Positions 1 to 7,383 of a stretch of DNA of 64,000 nt are shown here, piece by piece. A program made the translations under genes and the position numbers. The notes below the pieces were generated by a model, which saw nothing but the letters and a program-made list of their open reading frames with translations, did no database searches and had not been told where the DNA came from. Source of the DNA: Sediminibacterium ginsengisoli (GTDB taxonomy: Bacteria; Bacteroidota; Bacteroidia; Chitinophagales; Chitinophagaceae). Every line of letters begins with the position of its first letter. The stretch's first letter is position 1. The stretch lies in contig CAMBEQ010000005.1 in assembly GCA_945865545.1 (NCBI GenBank), positions 24,269 through 88,268 on the forward strand. The letters run 5' to 3'.

Positions 1-825
1 TTGTTGTACTGTAGTTACAATTTCTTCTAAAGTATACAATTCATTCACACGTACATCCACTATCAATCTACAAGTAGATGGAACCACATTGTGTTGTTTA
101 TTATCTGTTTCAATTACCGTAACACTCATCTTCACTTTACCCAACAATGGAGATACTTTGTCAAATTGAAAACTTTTAAACCACTCTACATCCGGTAATA
201 TTTTATACAAAGCGCTTTCTCCCTCTTCTCTTGCAGCATGACCTGGTTTCCCTGTAGCCACTATATCTAAAACTAATAATCCTCTTTCTGCAATGGCCAT
301 TTCCATTTGGGTGGGCTCTCCTACAATTCCACAATCAATGGTAGGCAATTGTGGTAAAACCAATTCTATGCCATCCTGGCCCGAAATTTCTTCTTCTGCA
401 GAAGCCACCAATACAATATTATAAGGTAAATTGGTTTGCGCATAAAAATATAAAAAGGTAGCTATTAAACTTACCAAACATCCTCCTGCATCATTACTAC
501 CTAAGCCGTATACTTTCCCATCCTGTTCAAAAGCGTTAAATGGTTCAAGTGAATAACCCTTATTAGGTTGTACCGTATCGTGGTGTGAATTTAATAATAA
601 GGAAGGCTTATTGGAATCAAAATGTAAATTAGTGACCCAGATATTATTTTTTACTCTATTGGTTGGAATACCTCTATCTGCAAAAAACTGAGTTAATACT
701 AAAGCGGTTTTATCTTCCTCCTTACTAAAAGAAGGAATAGCGATTAACGTTTTTAATAAGTCAATCGCCTCTTTTTGTAAGATGTTTATATTATTTGAAT
801 TGTATAGGTTATTATTAGGTGACAT
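1..825 (-). CDS. argE: M20-family deacylase of arginine synthesis (ArgE-like), 3' end cut by window edge
   Basis: Zinc-dependent M20 amidohydrolase expected to remove the N-acyl group from an arginine-pathway intermediate in the cytoplasm. I translated 275 codons from the ATG at 825; the last part of a roughly 360-residue family member lies left of the window. Visible metal and active-site motifs in order are SHHDTV, GSNDAGG, the ASAEEE glutamate cluster, GEPT and, in the lid domain, GHAA. Its ATG shares one base with the argB stop (TAATG), so it is the last visible gene of the arginine operon. Because the neighbouring transcarbamylase looks like the succinyl type, the substrate may be N-succinylcitrulline or N-succinylornithine rather than acetylornithine; this is inference. 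The DapE and carboxypeptidase branches of M20 are alternatives, made unlikely by context. Confidence 0.87.
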   Translation of the reverse strand, partial: MSPNNNLYNSNNINILQKEAIDLLKTLIAIPSFSKEEDKTALVLTQFFADRGIPTNRVKNNIWVTNLHFDSNKPSLLLNSHHDTVQPNKGYSLEPFNAFEQDGKVYGLGSNDAGGCLVSLIATFLYFYAQTNLPYNIVLVASAEEEISGQDGIELVLPQLPTIDCGIVGEPTQMEMAIAERGLLVLDIVATGKPGHAAREEGESALYKILPDVEWFKSFQFDKVSPLLGKVKMSVTVIETDNKQHNVVPSTCRLIVDVRVNELYTLEEIVTTVQQ

Positions 826-1607
826 TAGTTGGTGATAGTGGTACCAGCAGTACCTTTGATTAATTCATCCATTCTTTCGGCTTTCCCAATAATAACCGAT
901 TGCACCCCGTGTTCAAGCGCCGAAAATGCATTATCAATTTTGGGAATCATTCCTTCAGTTACAATTTGTTCCTCTTTGAACTTTTTGTAAAGTAGCTTGT
1001 CTAGCTTAGTAATCACTGAACTTGAATCATTGACGTCTTTGAGCACCCCTTCTTTTTCGAAACCATAAATTAAATGTACTTGATAGGTTGTAGCCAAAGA
1101 CGTAGCAATACTTTGTGCAATGGTATCGGCATTGGTATTCAATAACTGTCCCTTGCCATCGTGCGTAATGGGTGCGATAACAAGTCTGCTATTATTTAAA
1201 AGCATTTGATTTAACAATTTGGTATTGACTGCATCAATATCACCCACCATACCAAAATCAATTGCAGCATTAACTCTTTTATGCGCAAGTATTAAATTAC
1301 CATCTACCCCCGACAAGCCTATAGCATTGACACCCTCTGCTTGTAATTGTGCTACAATGTTTTTATTGATATAGCCCGCATACACCATGGTTACAATTTT
1401 CAAAGTAGCCTCATCTGTGATTCTTCTTCCCTCTACCATGGTTTGTTGCACACCCATTGAATCGGCCATACTAGTGGCTAATTTACCACCACCATGCACT
1501 AAAATAGCCTGACCCTTTACTTTCGCAAAAGATTGTAAGCAAGCAGTTAACAATATAGGATTGTCTACAATATTGCCTCCTATTTTAATGACATATAATG
1601 ATTCCAT
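825..1607 (-). CDS. argB: N-acylglutamate kinase
   Basis: Amino-acid kinase that phosphorylates the gamma-carboxylate of N-acetyl- (or N-succinyl-) glutamate, the second step of arginine synthesis. 260 residues, the normal family length. The N-terminal KIGG (residues 8-11) and the HGGGK phosphate-binding loop (38-42) are intact, followed by an EGRRITD segment. The C-terminal part has TEGMIPKIDNA, typical of ArgB. The region expected to bind feedback arginine in hexameric enzymes is not obvious, so arginine inhibition cannot be predicted. It lies 44 bases after argF' and overlaps argE by one base, so it is co-transcribed with both. Start ATG at 1607 places the first strand of the fold at the N-terminus. 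Confidence 0.93.
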   Translation of the reverse strand: MESLYVIKIGGNIVDNPILLTACLQSFAKVKGQAILVHGGGKLATSMADSMGVQQTMVEGRRITDEATLKIVTMVYAGYINKNIVAQLQAEGVNAIGLSGVDGNLILAHKRVNAAIDFGMVGDIDAVNTKLLNQMLLNNSRLVIAPITHDGKGQLLNTNADTIAQSIATSLATTYQVHLIYGFEKEGVLKDVNDSSSVITKLDKLLYKKFKEEQIVTEGMIPKIDNAFSALEHGVQSVIIGKAERMDELIKGTAGTTITN

Positions 1608-1651
1608 AAATTAACTTCTCTATTTTCCTTTGTTATTGAACTCGTTTTATA

Positions 1652-2620
1652 TTATTTGCTTTTCAAAATTTCTGACAAAACAGCTTGTGCCGCCCACACT
1701 CTATTAGAAGCTTCTTTAGTCACTAAACTATTAGGGCCGTCTAATATTTCATCACTCAATTCCACATTTCTTCTTACAGGTAAACAATGCATCAGTTTGG
1801 CATTATTGGTAAGCGCTAGTTTTTTATTATTCATCATCCATTGAGTATCGCTACACAATACCTTACCATATTGCTCATAACTACTCCAATTTTTTACATA
1901 CACAAAATCGGCGTCTTTCAATGCATCGTCTTGATGGTGCGTAATGATTGCCCCATTGGTATATTCGGCAGCCAATGCATAACCTTCTGGATGGGTAATT
2001 ACAAAATTAGCTTCTCCCCAAGCATTCACCCACTGGCTAAAACTATTAGCCACGCATTGTGGAATAGGTTTGATATGGGGCGCCCAGGTTAAAACAATTT
2101 TTGGTTTCTTATTTTTAAAAGAAACATTGGAAGCGATGGACTCTTGTATAGTAATAATATCTGTTAAAGATTGTAATGGATGTAAAGTCGCCGATTCTAA
2201 GCTTACAATGGGAACTCCTGCATATTTTATAAATTGGTTGATTATTTTTTCGCCATAATCTTCTTCTTTATTAATCAAGCCAGGAAAAGTACGAATACAT
2301 ACTATATCAAAATAGTTCCCCAAAATAGGTGCCGCATCTTTAATATGCTCTACTGTAGTTCCATTCATGATAGCTCCTTCTGCAAATTCTAAAGCCCAGC
2401 CTTCTTTGTCTACATTAAAAACAATGGGTTCCATTCCCAAATTTTGTGCAGCCACTTGTGTACTTAATCTGGTTCTTAAACTAGGATTTAAAAATAATAG
2501 TCCAATACGTTTATTAGCCCCCAATGATTTATCTAAAAAAGGTTGCGCTTTATATTCTAATGCCTTTTTTACCAATGCATTAATATCAGAAACATCTTTT
2601 ACTGAAATAAACTGTTTCAT
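1652..2620 (-). CDS. argF': N-succinylornithine-type transcarbamylase (ArgF')
   Basis: Carbamoyltransferase acting on an N-acylated ornithine. 322 residues. Carbamoyl-phosphate motif SLRTR (47-51), HPLQ (147-150), and MHCLPVRRN near the C-terminus, which is characteristic of the acetyl/succinyl-ornithine group rather than ordinary OTCase. By memory the sequence aligns without gaps over its first 100 residues with the structurally known Bacteroides fragilis succinylornithine transcarbamylase. Position 90, which is Pro in that enzyme and Glu at the equivalent site of the Xanthomonas acetylornithine enzyme, is Val here, so substrate choice is inferred. Three bases separate it from argD. Ordinary ornithine transcarbamylase is unlikely. 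Confidence 0.88.
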   Translation of the reverse strand: MKQFISVKDVSDINALVKKALEYKAQPFLDKSLGANKRIGLLFLNPSLRTRLSTQVAAQNLGMEPIVFNVDKEGWALEFAEGAIMNGTTVEHIKDAAPILGNYFDIVCIRTFPGLINKEEDYGEKIINQFIKYAGVPIVSLESATLHPLQSLTDIITIQESIASNVSFKNKKPKIVLTWAPHIKPIPQCVANSFSQWVNAWGEANFVITHPEGYALAAEYTNGAIITHHQDDALKDADFVYVKNWSSYEQYGKVLCSDTQWMMNNKKLALTNNAKLMHCLPVRRNVELSDEILDGPNSLVTKEASNRVWAAQAVLSEILKSK

Positions 2621-2623
2621 AAT

Positions 2624-3775
2624 TTAAGAATGGGTTTGTTTCAATTGTTGAATAGCGGCATTCAACCTGTTTAAAAATAAGTTAATATCCTCCATCGTAA
2701 TCGCCAATGAGGGCAATAGCCTTATTACATTAGGTTTGGCTTCGCCGGTAAATACTTTACAATCATTCAGCAACACTTTACGTAGTTCTTCTAATCCTGT
2801 TTCCATTTCAAAACCAATCATTAAGCCACGACCTCTTACTGTTTTAATGCCTGCAGTATTTTTTAATGCATTAATTAAGTAAGTGCCTTTTTCTGCTGCT
2901 GCATCCATTAAATTTTCTTTTTGGATTACTTCAATCACTGCCAATGCTGCCGCACAAGCCAAAGGATTACCACCAAAAGTGGTTCCCAATAAACCAAACT
3001 TAGCTTGAATATGCGGGGCAATTAAAATGGCGCCAATAGGAAATCCATTGCCCATGCCCTTGGCCATGGAATAAATATCTGCATTAACACCAGCTATATC
3101 ATGAGAAAAAAATTGTCCAGTACGACCATAGCCACATTGAACACTATCGGCAATATATACTGCCCCTGCCTCATCGCAACATTTTCTGATCGCCTGTAAA
3201 AAAGTAGTACTTGCTTCATAAATACCTGCCACCCCCTGAATGCCTTCAATAATGACTGCAGCAATTTCATTGCCTTGAGTAGTAAAACAATTTTGTAACG
3301 CAGCTATATCATTAAAAGGCAAAAAGATAATATTACCCGTCTCATTCACAGGAGCTACAATACTTGGATTGTCTGTAGCCGCTACTGCCAATGAGGTACG
3401 TCCATGAAATGCTTTCTTGAATGAAATAATTTTTTTTCTTCCTGTATGGAAGGAAGCTAATTTTAAAGCATTCTCATTGGCCTCGGCACCACTGTTGCAT
3501 AAAAATAATTGAAAATCTTTTTTTCCGCTCACTTCATTGATAGCAGTCGCCAATTGCGCTTGAATAGGCATAATCACTGAATTGGAATAAAAAGCCATCG
3601 CATGCAATTGATCCTCGATTCTTTTTACCCAATGCGGATTGGTATGGCCAATGCTAATCACTGCATGACCTCCATACATGTCTAAATATTCCTGATCCTT
3701 ATCGTCCCACACACGGCTGCCAGCCGCCTTGGTAATAGCGATAGGATTTAAAGGATATACATTGAATAAAGACAT
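2624..3775 (-). CDS. argD: Acylornithine aminotransferase
   Basis: Class III PLP-dependent aminotransferase converting N-acylglutamate semialdehyde to N-acylornithine. 383 residues, typical for ArgD. The N-terminus has the substrate-binding YGGHAVISIGH segment; SGAEANENALK binds the cofactor phosphate; the PLP lysine is in SMAKGMGNGFP; TTFGGNPLAC follows. It sits between argC (22 bases away) and argF' (3 bases away) in the operon, which supports ArgD over the closely related GABA or ornithine aminotransferases. Start ATG at 3775 gives the usual short N-terminal arm before the YPLNPI segment. Confidence 0.93.
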   Translation of the reverse strand: MSLFNVYPLNPIAITKAAGSRVWDDKDQEYLDMYGGHAVISIGHTNPHWVKRIEDQLHAMAFYSNSVIMPIQAQLATAINEVSGKKDFQLFLCNSGAEANENALKLASFHTGRKKIISFKKAFHGRTSLAVAATDNPSIVAPVNETGNIIFLPFNDIAALQNCFTTQGNEIAAVIIEGIQGVAGIYEASTTFLQAIRKCCDEAGAVYIADSVQCGYGRTGQFFSHDIAGVNADIYSMAKGMGNGFPIGAILIAPHIQAKFGLLGTTFGGNPLACAAALAVIEVIQKENLMDAAAEKGTYLINALKNTAGIKTVRGRGLMIGFEMETGLEELRKVLLNDCKVFTGEAKPNVIRLLPSLAITMEDINLFLNRLNAAIQQLKQTHS

Positions 3776-3797
3776 GGTTATAAATTAAATAAGTCGT

Positions 3798-4778
3798 TTA
3801 AAAATAATTTGCTTTTAATTGAAGCCCTGCGATTTCTTCCAATCCAAAAATTAAATTCATATTTTGAACTGCTTGCCCTACTGCCCCTTTCAATAAATTA
3901 TCCAATACCGCATGAATGGCAATTTTATCACCTTGTTGCTCAATATGAATCAAACACTTATTGGTATTTACTACTTGCTTCAAATCGATATTGGTTTTAC
4001 TTACATGCGTGAAAGGCGCACCTGCATAATAAGATTCATATAGTTCATACAGTGCTTCTAATTTTAATGTAGTAGACAATATGGAACTTACCAATATACC
4101 TCTGGTAAAATCGCCTCTCCATGGAACAAAATGAACTGCCGCTTTATTTTTTCCTTGCAACTTATTAAGGTTTTGTTCTATTTCATTAATATGTTGATGT
4201 TGCAATGTTTTGTAGGCTTGAATATTATTGGCTCTCCAACTAAATTGATTGGTCGCCGTAAGCCCTTGCCCTGCACCAGTGGATCCTGTAATGCCAGTGG
4301 TAAACACATCACTTAATACTCCTTGGGAAGCCAATGGCAATAAGCTTAATTGAATGGCGGTGGCAAAACAACCTGGGTTGGCAATGTTTTGAGCAGCTGC
4401 TATGGAAGACTTATTGAATTCCGGTAAACCATATACAAATTGTCTGTCTCCAATGGAAGAAGTTTCAGTTAATCTAAAATCTTGGGAAAGGTCAATGATC
4501 TTGATGCTTGATTTTATTTCATGGCTGGTCAAAAACTTTTTAGCATCTCCATGGCCTACACATAAAAATAGCACCTCTATGTTTTGATCCAATTCATTTA
4601 CAAATTTTAAATTTGTATCCCCCACTAAATCGGCATGCACTTTACTCAATAGTTCCCCTGCATTACTGGTACTATGCACAAAAGTAATAGTAGCATTAGG
4701 ATGACGAAGCAATACACGCAGCAATTCGCCACCTGTATACCCCGCACCTCCGATAATTCCTATTTTTACTTTTTGCAT
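3798..4778 (-). CDS. argC: N-acylglutamyl-phosphate reductase
   Basis: NADPH-dependent reductase of N-acylglutamyl phosphate, the third step of the pathway. The Rossmann motif IGGAGYTGGELL is at the very N-terminus, and the catalytic cysteine is in NPGCFATA. I start it at the ATG at 4778 (MQKVKIGIIGG). The frame is open for 21 more codons, but that extension runs into the end of argG and places 21 residues before the dinucleotide-binding strand. From 4778 the protein has 326 residues, and the gap to the argG stop is 10 bases. HQHINEIEQ in the middle supplies the conserved histidine of the family. Confidence 0.92.
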   Translation of the reverse strand: MQKVKIGIIGGAGYTGGELLRVLLRHPNATITFVHSTSNAGELLSKVHADLVGDTNLKFVNELDQNIEVLFLCVGHGDAKKFLTSHEIKSSIKIIDLSQDFRLTETSSIGDRQFVYGLPEFNKSSIAAAQNIANPGCFATAIQLSLLPLASQGVLSDVFTTGITGSTGAGQGLTATNQFSWRANNIQAYKTLQHQHINEIEQNLNKLQGKNKAAVHFVPWRGDFTRGILVSSILSTTLKLEALYELYESYYAGAPFTHVSKTNIDLKQVVNTNKCLIHIEQQGDKIAIHAVLDNLLKGAVGQAVQNMNLIFGLEEIAGLQLKANYF

Positions 4779-4788
4779 TTTTATTTTT

Positions 4789-5988
4789 TTATTTTTTGTT
4801 CGAATCTTTGATCTGATGAAAAATACTGGTTTGATTGCCAAATATTTTTGTAAAACCTCTTACATCTGCACCAGTCCAGCCTGTATTCATTTCTCCATAC
4901 TTGCCAAATTTAGCGCTCATTAAATCATTCGCCGATTCAATACCTATCACTTGAAAACGATACGGATTTAATTGAATAAACACTTCTCCAGTGACTTGTT
5001 CTTGTGTACTATTTAAGTAAGCTTCTATATCACGCATCACTGGATCTAAAATTTGTCCCTCATGCAACCAATTGCCATAAAATTGTGCCAATTGGTCTTT
5101 CCATGATAATTGCCATTTAGTTAAAACATGTTTTTCTAAAGCATGATGTGCTTTTAATATCACCATGGGGGCAGCCGCTTCAAAACCAACTCTTCCTTTA
5201 ATACCAATGATGGTATCTCCCACATGAATATCTCTTCCAATACCATACGCCCCTGCTATAAATTGTATGTATTGAATGGCTTCGGTTGGATGAGTAAAAG
5301 TTTTTTTATTAACGGTTTTAATTTCTCCTTTTTCAAAACCTATCACCATTTCTTCGGTTTGCCCTTCTTTGGTCATTGGAGTAGGCCAAGCGCTTTCTGG
5401 CAACATGCCTTTGGATTGTAAAGTTTCTTTGCCACCGACACTGGTGCCCCATAAACCTTTATTAATTGAGTAAGCCGATTTTTCAAAATTCATTTGAACT
5501 CCTTTTCCTTTCAAATAATCAATTTCGGCTTCTCTACTCAATTGCAAATCACGAATGGGTGTTAAAATTTCAACTCCAGGAATCATAATTTGAAAAATCA
5601 TATCAAAACGTACTTGATCATTTCCAGCACCCGTACTGCCATGCGCCACTAATTTAGCCCCCACTTTTTTTACATGGGCTGCAATATGCAATGCCTGGCT
5701 CAAACGCTCCGCACTCACACTTAATGGATAGGTATTATTTTTTAAAACATTCCCAAAAATTAAATACTTAATAATGCTATCATAATATCCCTTTACAGCA
5801 TTAACGGTCGTATGTGATTTTACGCCTAATGCATAAGCATGTGCTTCTACTTTTTTTAATTCCTCTTCGCTAAAGCCACCTGTATTCACTATCACACTGT
5901 GTACTTCTAAACCTTTGTCCTCGGTTAAATATTTTACACAATAGGTAGTATCCAACCCCCCACTAAATCCTAATACAATTTTTTCCAT
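4789..5988 (-). CDS. argG: Argininosuccinate synthase
   Basis: Ligates citrulline and aspartate using ATP. 399 residues, the expected length. The N-terminal PP-loop is LGFSGGLDTTY (ATP pyrophosphatase signature), followed by the conserved HGSTGAGNDQVRF segment that contacts citrulline and ATP. It is the second enzyme gene of the operon, five bases after the GNAT gene. Placing argG ahead of argC-argD-argF'-argB matches gene orders I recall from other Bacteroidota. The pathway needs argininosuccinate lyase (argH) to finish; it is not in this window. The start at 5988 puts the PP-loop within the first 15 residues, as usual. Confidence 0.95.
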   Translation of the reverse strand: MEKIVLGFSGGLDTTYCVKYLTEDKGLEVHSVIVNTGGFSEEELKKVEAHAYALGVKSHTTVNAVKGYYDSIIKYLIFGNVLKNNTYPLSVSAERLSQALHIAAHVKKVGAKLVAHGSTGAGNDQVRFDMIFQIMIPGVEILTPIRDLQLSREAEIDYLKGKGVQMNFEKSAYSINKGLWGTSVGGKETLQSKGMLPESAWPTPMTKEGQTEEMVIGFEKGEIKTVNKKTFTHPTEAIQYIQFIAGAYGIGRDIHVGDTIIGIKGRVGFEAAAPMVILKAHHALEKHVLTKWQLSWKDQLAQFYGNWLHEGQILDPVMRDIEAYLNSTQEQVTGEVFIQLNPYRFQVIGIESANDLMSAKFGKYGEMNTGWTGADVRGFTKIFGNQTSIFHQIKDSNKK

Positions 5989-5993
5989 AACAA

Positions 5994-6641
5994 TTATTTT
6001 TTTCTAAGCCAATTCAGTAATTTACTTTGTTTTATTTTCATAAAACGCTCATATAGCTTAGAGTTATTTGAAAATTCAGCCGCTACCTCTTCCACACTGT
6101 GTATTTGCTTTGGCTCATACAACATGGCGGTACACATACAATTTTTACGATCCTTACTCATTAAAATTTCATAGTTCACACAGCTTTTGCAACCAGCCCA
6201 AAATTCTTCATCATCGGTAAGCTCGCTATAGGTAACTGGCTCATACCCTAATTCACTATTTATTTTCATCACTGCTAACCCCGTAGTCAATCCAAATATT
6301 TTTGCATTGGGATACTTTTCTCTGGACAATTGAAAAGTAGTTTGTTTAATTTTTTTTGCAATCCCAGTTTTTCTAAAGGCTGGTGCTACAATTAAGCCAC
6401 TATTGGCTACAAACTGTCCATGTTGCCAGGCTTCTATATAACAAAACCCTACCCAGGTTCCATCTTCTGTTAAAGCGATAACGGATTTGCCTTCATTTAT
6501 TTTCATGGCAACATATTCAGGACTGCGTTTGGCAATACCCGTACCACGCGCTTGAGCCGAAGAGGCCATTTCATCAGTAATATCATGTGCAAAGGAGGCG
6601 TCCCCACTGTGGGCAACGCGTACAATAATTTTCTGTTCCAA
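5994..6641 (-). CDS. GNAT acyltransferase heading the arginine operon (putative acylglutamate synthase)
   Basis: GNAT-fold N-acyltransferase, 215 residues. The domain starts at IIVRVAHSGD; the acyl-CoA loop region is SGLIVAPAFRKTGIAKKIK. As first enzyme gene of an operon lacking ArgA/ArgJ, it is the best candidate for making N-acetyl- or N-succinyl-glutamate; that role is inferred from position. The C-terminal third has a CxxC-x13-CxC pattern (GCKSC...NCMC), unusual for GNATs and possibly metal-binding. The start codon is TTG at 6641: an in-frame stop lies three codons upstream, and the first downstream ATG (6569) would remove the first beta strand. The TTG is weak and has no SD, suggesting translation-level control or low expression. 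Confidence 0.8.
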   Translation of the reverse strand: MEQKIIVRVAHSGDASFAHDITDEMASSAQARGTGIAKRSPEYVAMKINEGKSVIALTEDGTWVGFCYIEAWQHGQFVANSGLIVAPAFRKTGIAKKIKQTTFQLSREKYPNAKIFGLTTGLAVMKINSELGYEPVTYSELTDDEEFWAGCKSCVNYEILMSKDRKNCMCTAMLYEPKQIHSVEEVAAEFSNNSKLYERFMKIKQSKLLNWLRKK

Positions 6642-6704
6642 TGAGCTTTAAATTTTAAGGAAATACTATGCTGGCGGAAGAATGCTTCTTTGGGGTTTTT
6701 TCCA

Positions 6705-6740
6705 CTGATAGGGGCAAGTGCCAATTGCTCGTCCTATCAG
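6705..6740 (-). promoter_or_regulatory. Perfect 8-bp hairpin over the leader-peptide stop codon
   Basis: CTGATAGG at 6733-6740 (minus-strand order) pairs with CCTATCAG at 6705-6712 across a 20-base loop that contains smaller palindromes (GCAATTGC). The TGA of the leader ORF is inside the 5' arm. No U-tract follows on the minus strand, so it is not an intrinsic terminator. A ribosome terminating or stalled at the end of the leader would block it. Confidence 0.5.
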
Positions 6741-6862
6741 AATCCACGTCGGCAAAAAAAGCCTAAGATCCTAGGCATCCAAATTGGGCTGGGTTCATTC
6801 AAAACAGGTACTGGTGCATATTTTGCACTAGCGATAATAGTATGTAATTGTACCTGTTTCAT
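6737..6862 (-). CDS. Candidate 41-residue leader peptide of the arginine operon
   Basis: Short ORF with ATG at 6862 and TGA at 6737-6739, preceded by AAAGGAG at 6871-6877 with 8-base spacing. That is the clearest SD I noticed in this window, in a genome where good SDs are uncommon. The peptide starts MKQVQLHTIIAS and ends MPRILGFFCRRGF. Codons 38-39 are CGA CGT (Arg-Arg), and AGG (Arg) is at codon 31. A short hairpin with a U7 tract overlaps codons 29-37, and a second hairpin covers the stop. The ORF lies between the likely promoter region and the first enzyme gene, which is where an attenuation peptide would sit. Function is inferred; there are only three Arg codons, so arginine sensing is plausible but not proven. 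Confidence 0.5.
   Translation of the reverse strand: MKQVQLHTIIASAKYAPVPVLNEPSPIWMPRILGFFCRRGF
6754..6776 (-). terminator. Terminator-like hairpin with U7 tract inside the arginine leader
   Basis: On the minus strand GCCTA (6772-6776) pairs with TAGGC (6761-6765), one extra G-U pair being possible, followed directly by seven T residues (6754-6760). The stem is short, so it would be a weak or conditional terminator. It lies wholly within the leader ORF, so a translating ribosome would melt it, coupling leader translation to read-through into the arg genes. Confidence 0.45.
6802..6859 (-). repeat. 10-bp inverted repeat within the arginine leader
   Basis: AAACAGGTAC at 6802-6811 and GTACCTGTTT at 6850-6859 are exact reverse complements separated by 38 bases. 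Inside them GTGCA and TGCAC form a second 5-bp hairpin. The arms overlap the first codons of the leader ORF, beginning just after the ATG, so the stem could expose or hide the leader start region. Confidence 0.55.
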
Positions 6863-6870
6863 TTAGATTA

Positions 6871-6877
6871 CTCCTTT
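6871..6877 (-). promoter_or_regulatory. Strong Shine-Dalgarno for the arg leader peptide
   Basis: AAAGGAG in the minus-strand reading, 8 bases before the ATG at 6862. It is noteworthy because the neighbouring enzyme genes do not show such a site, and it decides the start of the leader ORF. Confidence 0.6.
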
Positions 6878-6937
6878 GTATAAGAAAGAGGACCTAAAAG
6901 TATAAAATAAAATAGACAAATAGGGCTATAGACCCCC

Positions 6938-6957
6938 TCTAATTTGATCAAATTAGA
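6938..6957. promoter_or_regulatory. 20-bp perfect palindrome, candidate operator
   Basis: The ten bases TCTAATTTGA are followed immediately by their exact reverse complement, with no spacer. The site lies between the arginine operon (leader ATG 76 bases away) and the divergent YHS lipoprotein gene. A near-consensus -7 element for the arg side (TACTTTTA on the minus strand, 6895-6902) lies about 40 bases downstream. The site would suit a dimeric repressor or activator such as ArgR, but no regulator gene lies beside it, so the partner is unknown. The rest of the 6642-7046 intergenic stretch holds the leader elements and promoters listed separately. Confidence 0.55.
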
Positions 6958-7022
6958 ACTAAAAGGACTCTATTGACCCTAAAATGAATGGCTGTTAGTT
7001 TTAAGATCCCCCAATAGAATCG

Positions 7023-7030
7023 TAGTTTTG
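7023..7030 (+). promoter_or_regulatory. Bacteroidota-type -7 element of the YHS lipoprotein gene
   Basis: TAGTTTTG fits TAnnTTTG exactly and ends 16 bases before the ATG at 7047, implying a very short 5' UTR. The -33 box is poor (TTTT about 20 bases upstream). Confidence 0.5.
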
Positions 7031-7046
7031 TTGCAAATAGGAATGT

Positions 7047-7361
7047 ATGAAAATAGTTAAAAGTGGATTTTTAGTAGGATGCGTTCTGCTAATTTTAGCC
7101 TGTGGCCAAAGCAATTCAAATAATTCAGTTTCCCCCACCGATACCATTAATGTGGTGGCAGCGGATACGGCTACTGAAAAAACTTTTGCAGTAAGCTTAG
7201 TAAATAATAAAAAAGATCCCACTTGTGGCATGCCGGTAACTGCAGGAATACATGATACCACCCATTATGAAAATAAGGTATTGGGATTTTGTTCCACTGA
7301 ATGCAAAAATGAATTTTTGAAAAATCCTAAGGCGAATCTAGCTGCTGCAGAAATAAAATAA
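7047..7361 (+). CDS. YHS-domain lipoprotein
   Basis: 104-residue exported lipoprotein. The N-terminus MKIVKSGFLVGCVLLILAC is a lipoprotein signal with the lipobox LILAC (Cys19). After a Ser/Asn/Thr-rich linker there is a YHS domain, DPTCGMPVTAG followed by FCSTECKNEFLKNP. This family is linked to metal, often copper, binding through its Cys and Met residues. Likely anchored in the periplasm or outer membrane and involved in metal handling; substrate unknown. It is divergent from the arginine operon and convergent with the SNF2 gene, so it is a single-gene unit. No partner copper gene is visible. Confidence 0.8.
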   Translation: MKIVKSGFLVGCVLLILACGQSNSNNSVSPTDTINVVAADTATEKTFAVSLVNNKKDPTCGMPVTAGIHDTTHYENKVLGFCSTECKNEFLKNPKANLAAAEIK

Positions 7362-7383
7362 ATTAGACGGAAATTAATAGGGC

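Noticed and set aside
1656..2627. Several plus-strand open frames antisense to argF' and many similar ones across the window.
   Set aside because: They lie wholly inside recognised genes on the other strand and show no family motifs or start signals.
4795..4815. GTTCGAATC near the end of argG as a tRNA T-loop.
   Set aside because: It is inside the argG coding end and has no acceptor or anticodon stems around it.
4779..4841. Longer N-terminus for argC.
   Set aside because: The 21 extra residues overlap argG and precede the dinucleotide-binding strand that normally opens ArgC.
6503..6724. Open frame overlapping the start of the GNAT gene in another frame, beginning with TTG.
   Set aside because: No family resemblance and mostly inside the GNAT gene. 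The GNAT frame carries the conserved motifs. A frameshift joining the two is not needed, because the GNAT domain is complete from its own TTG.
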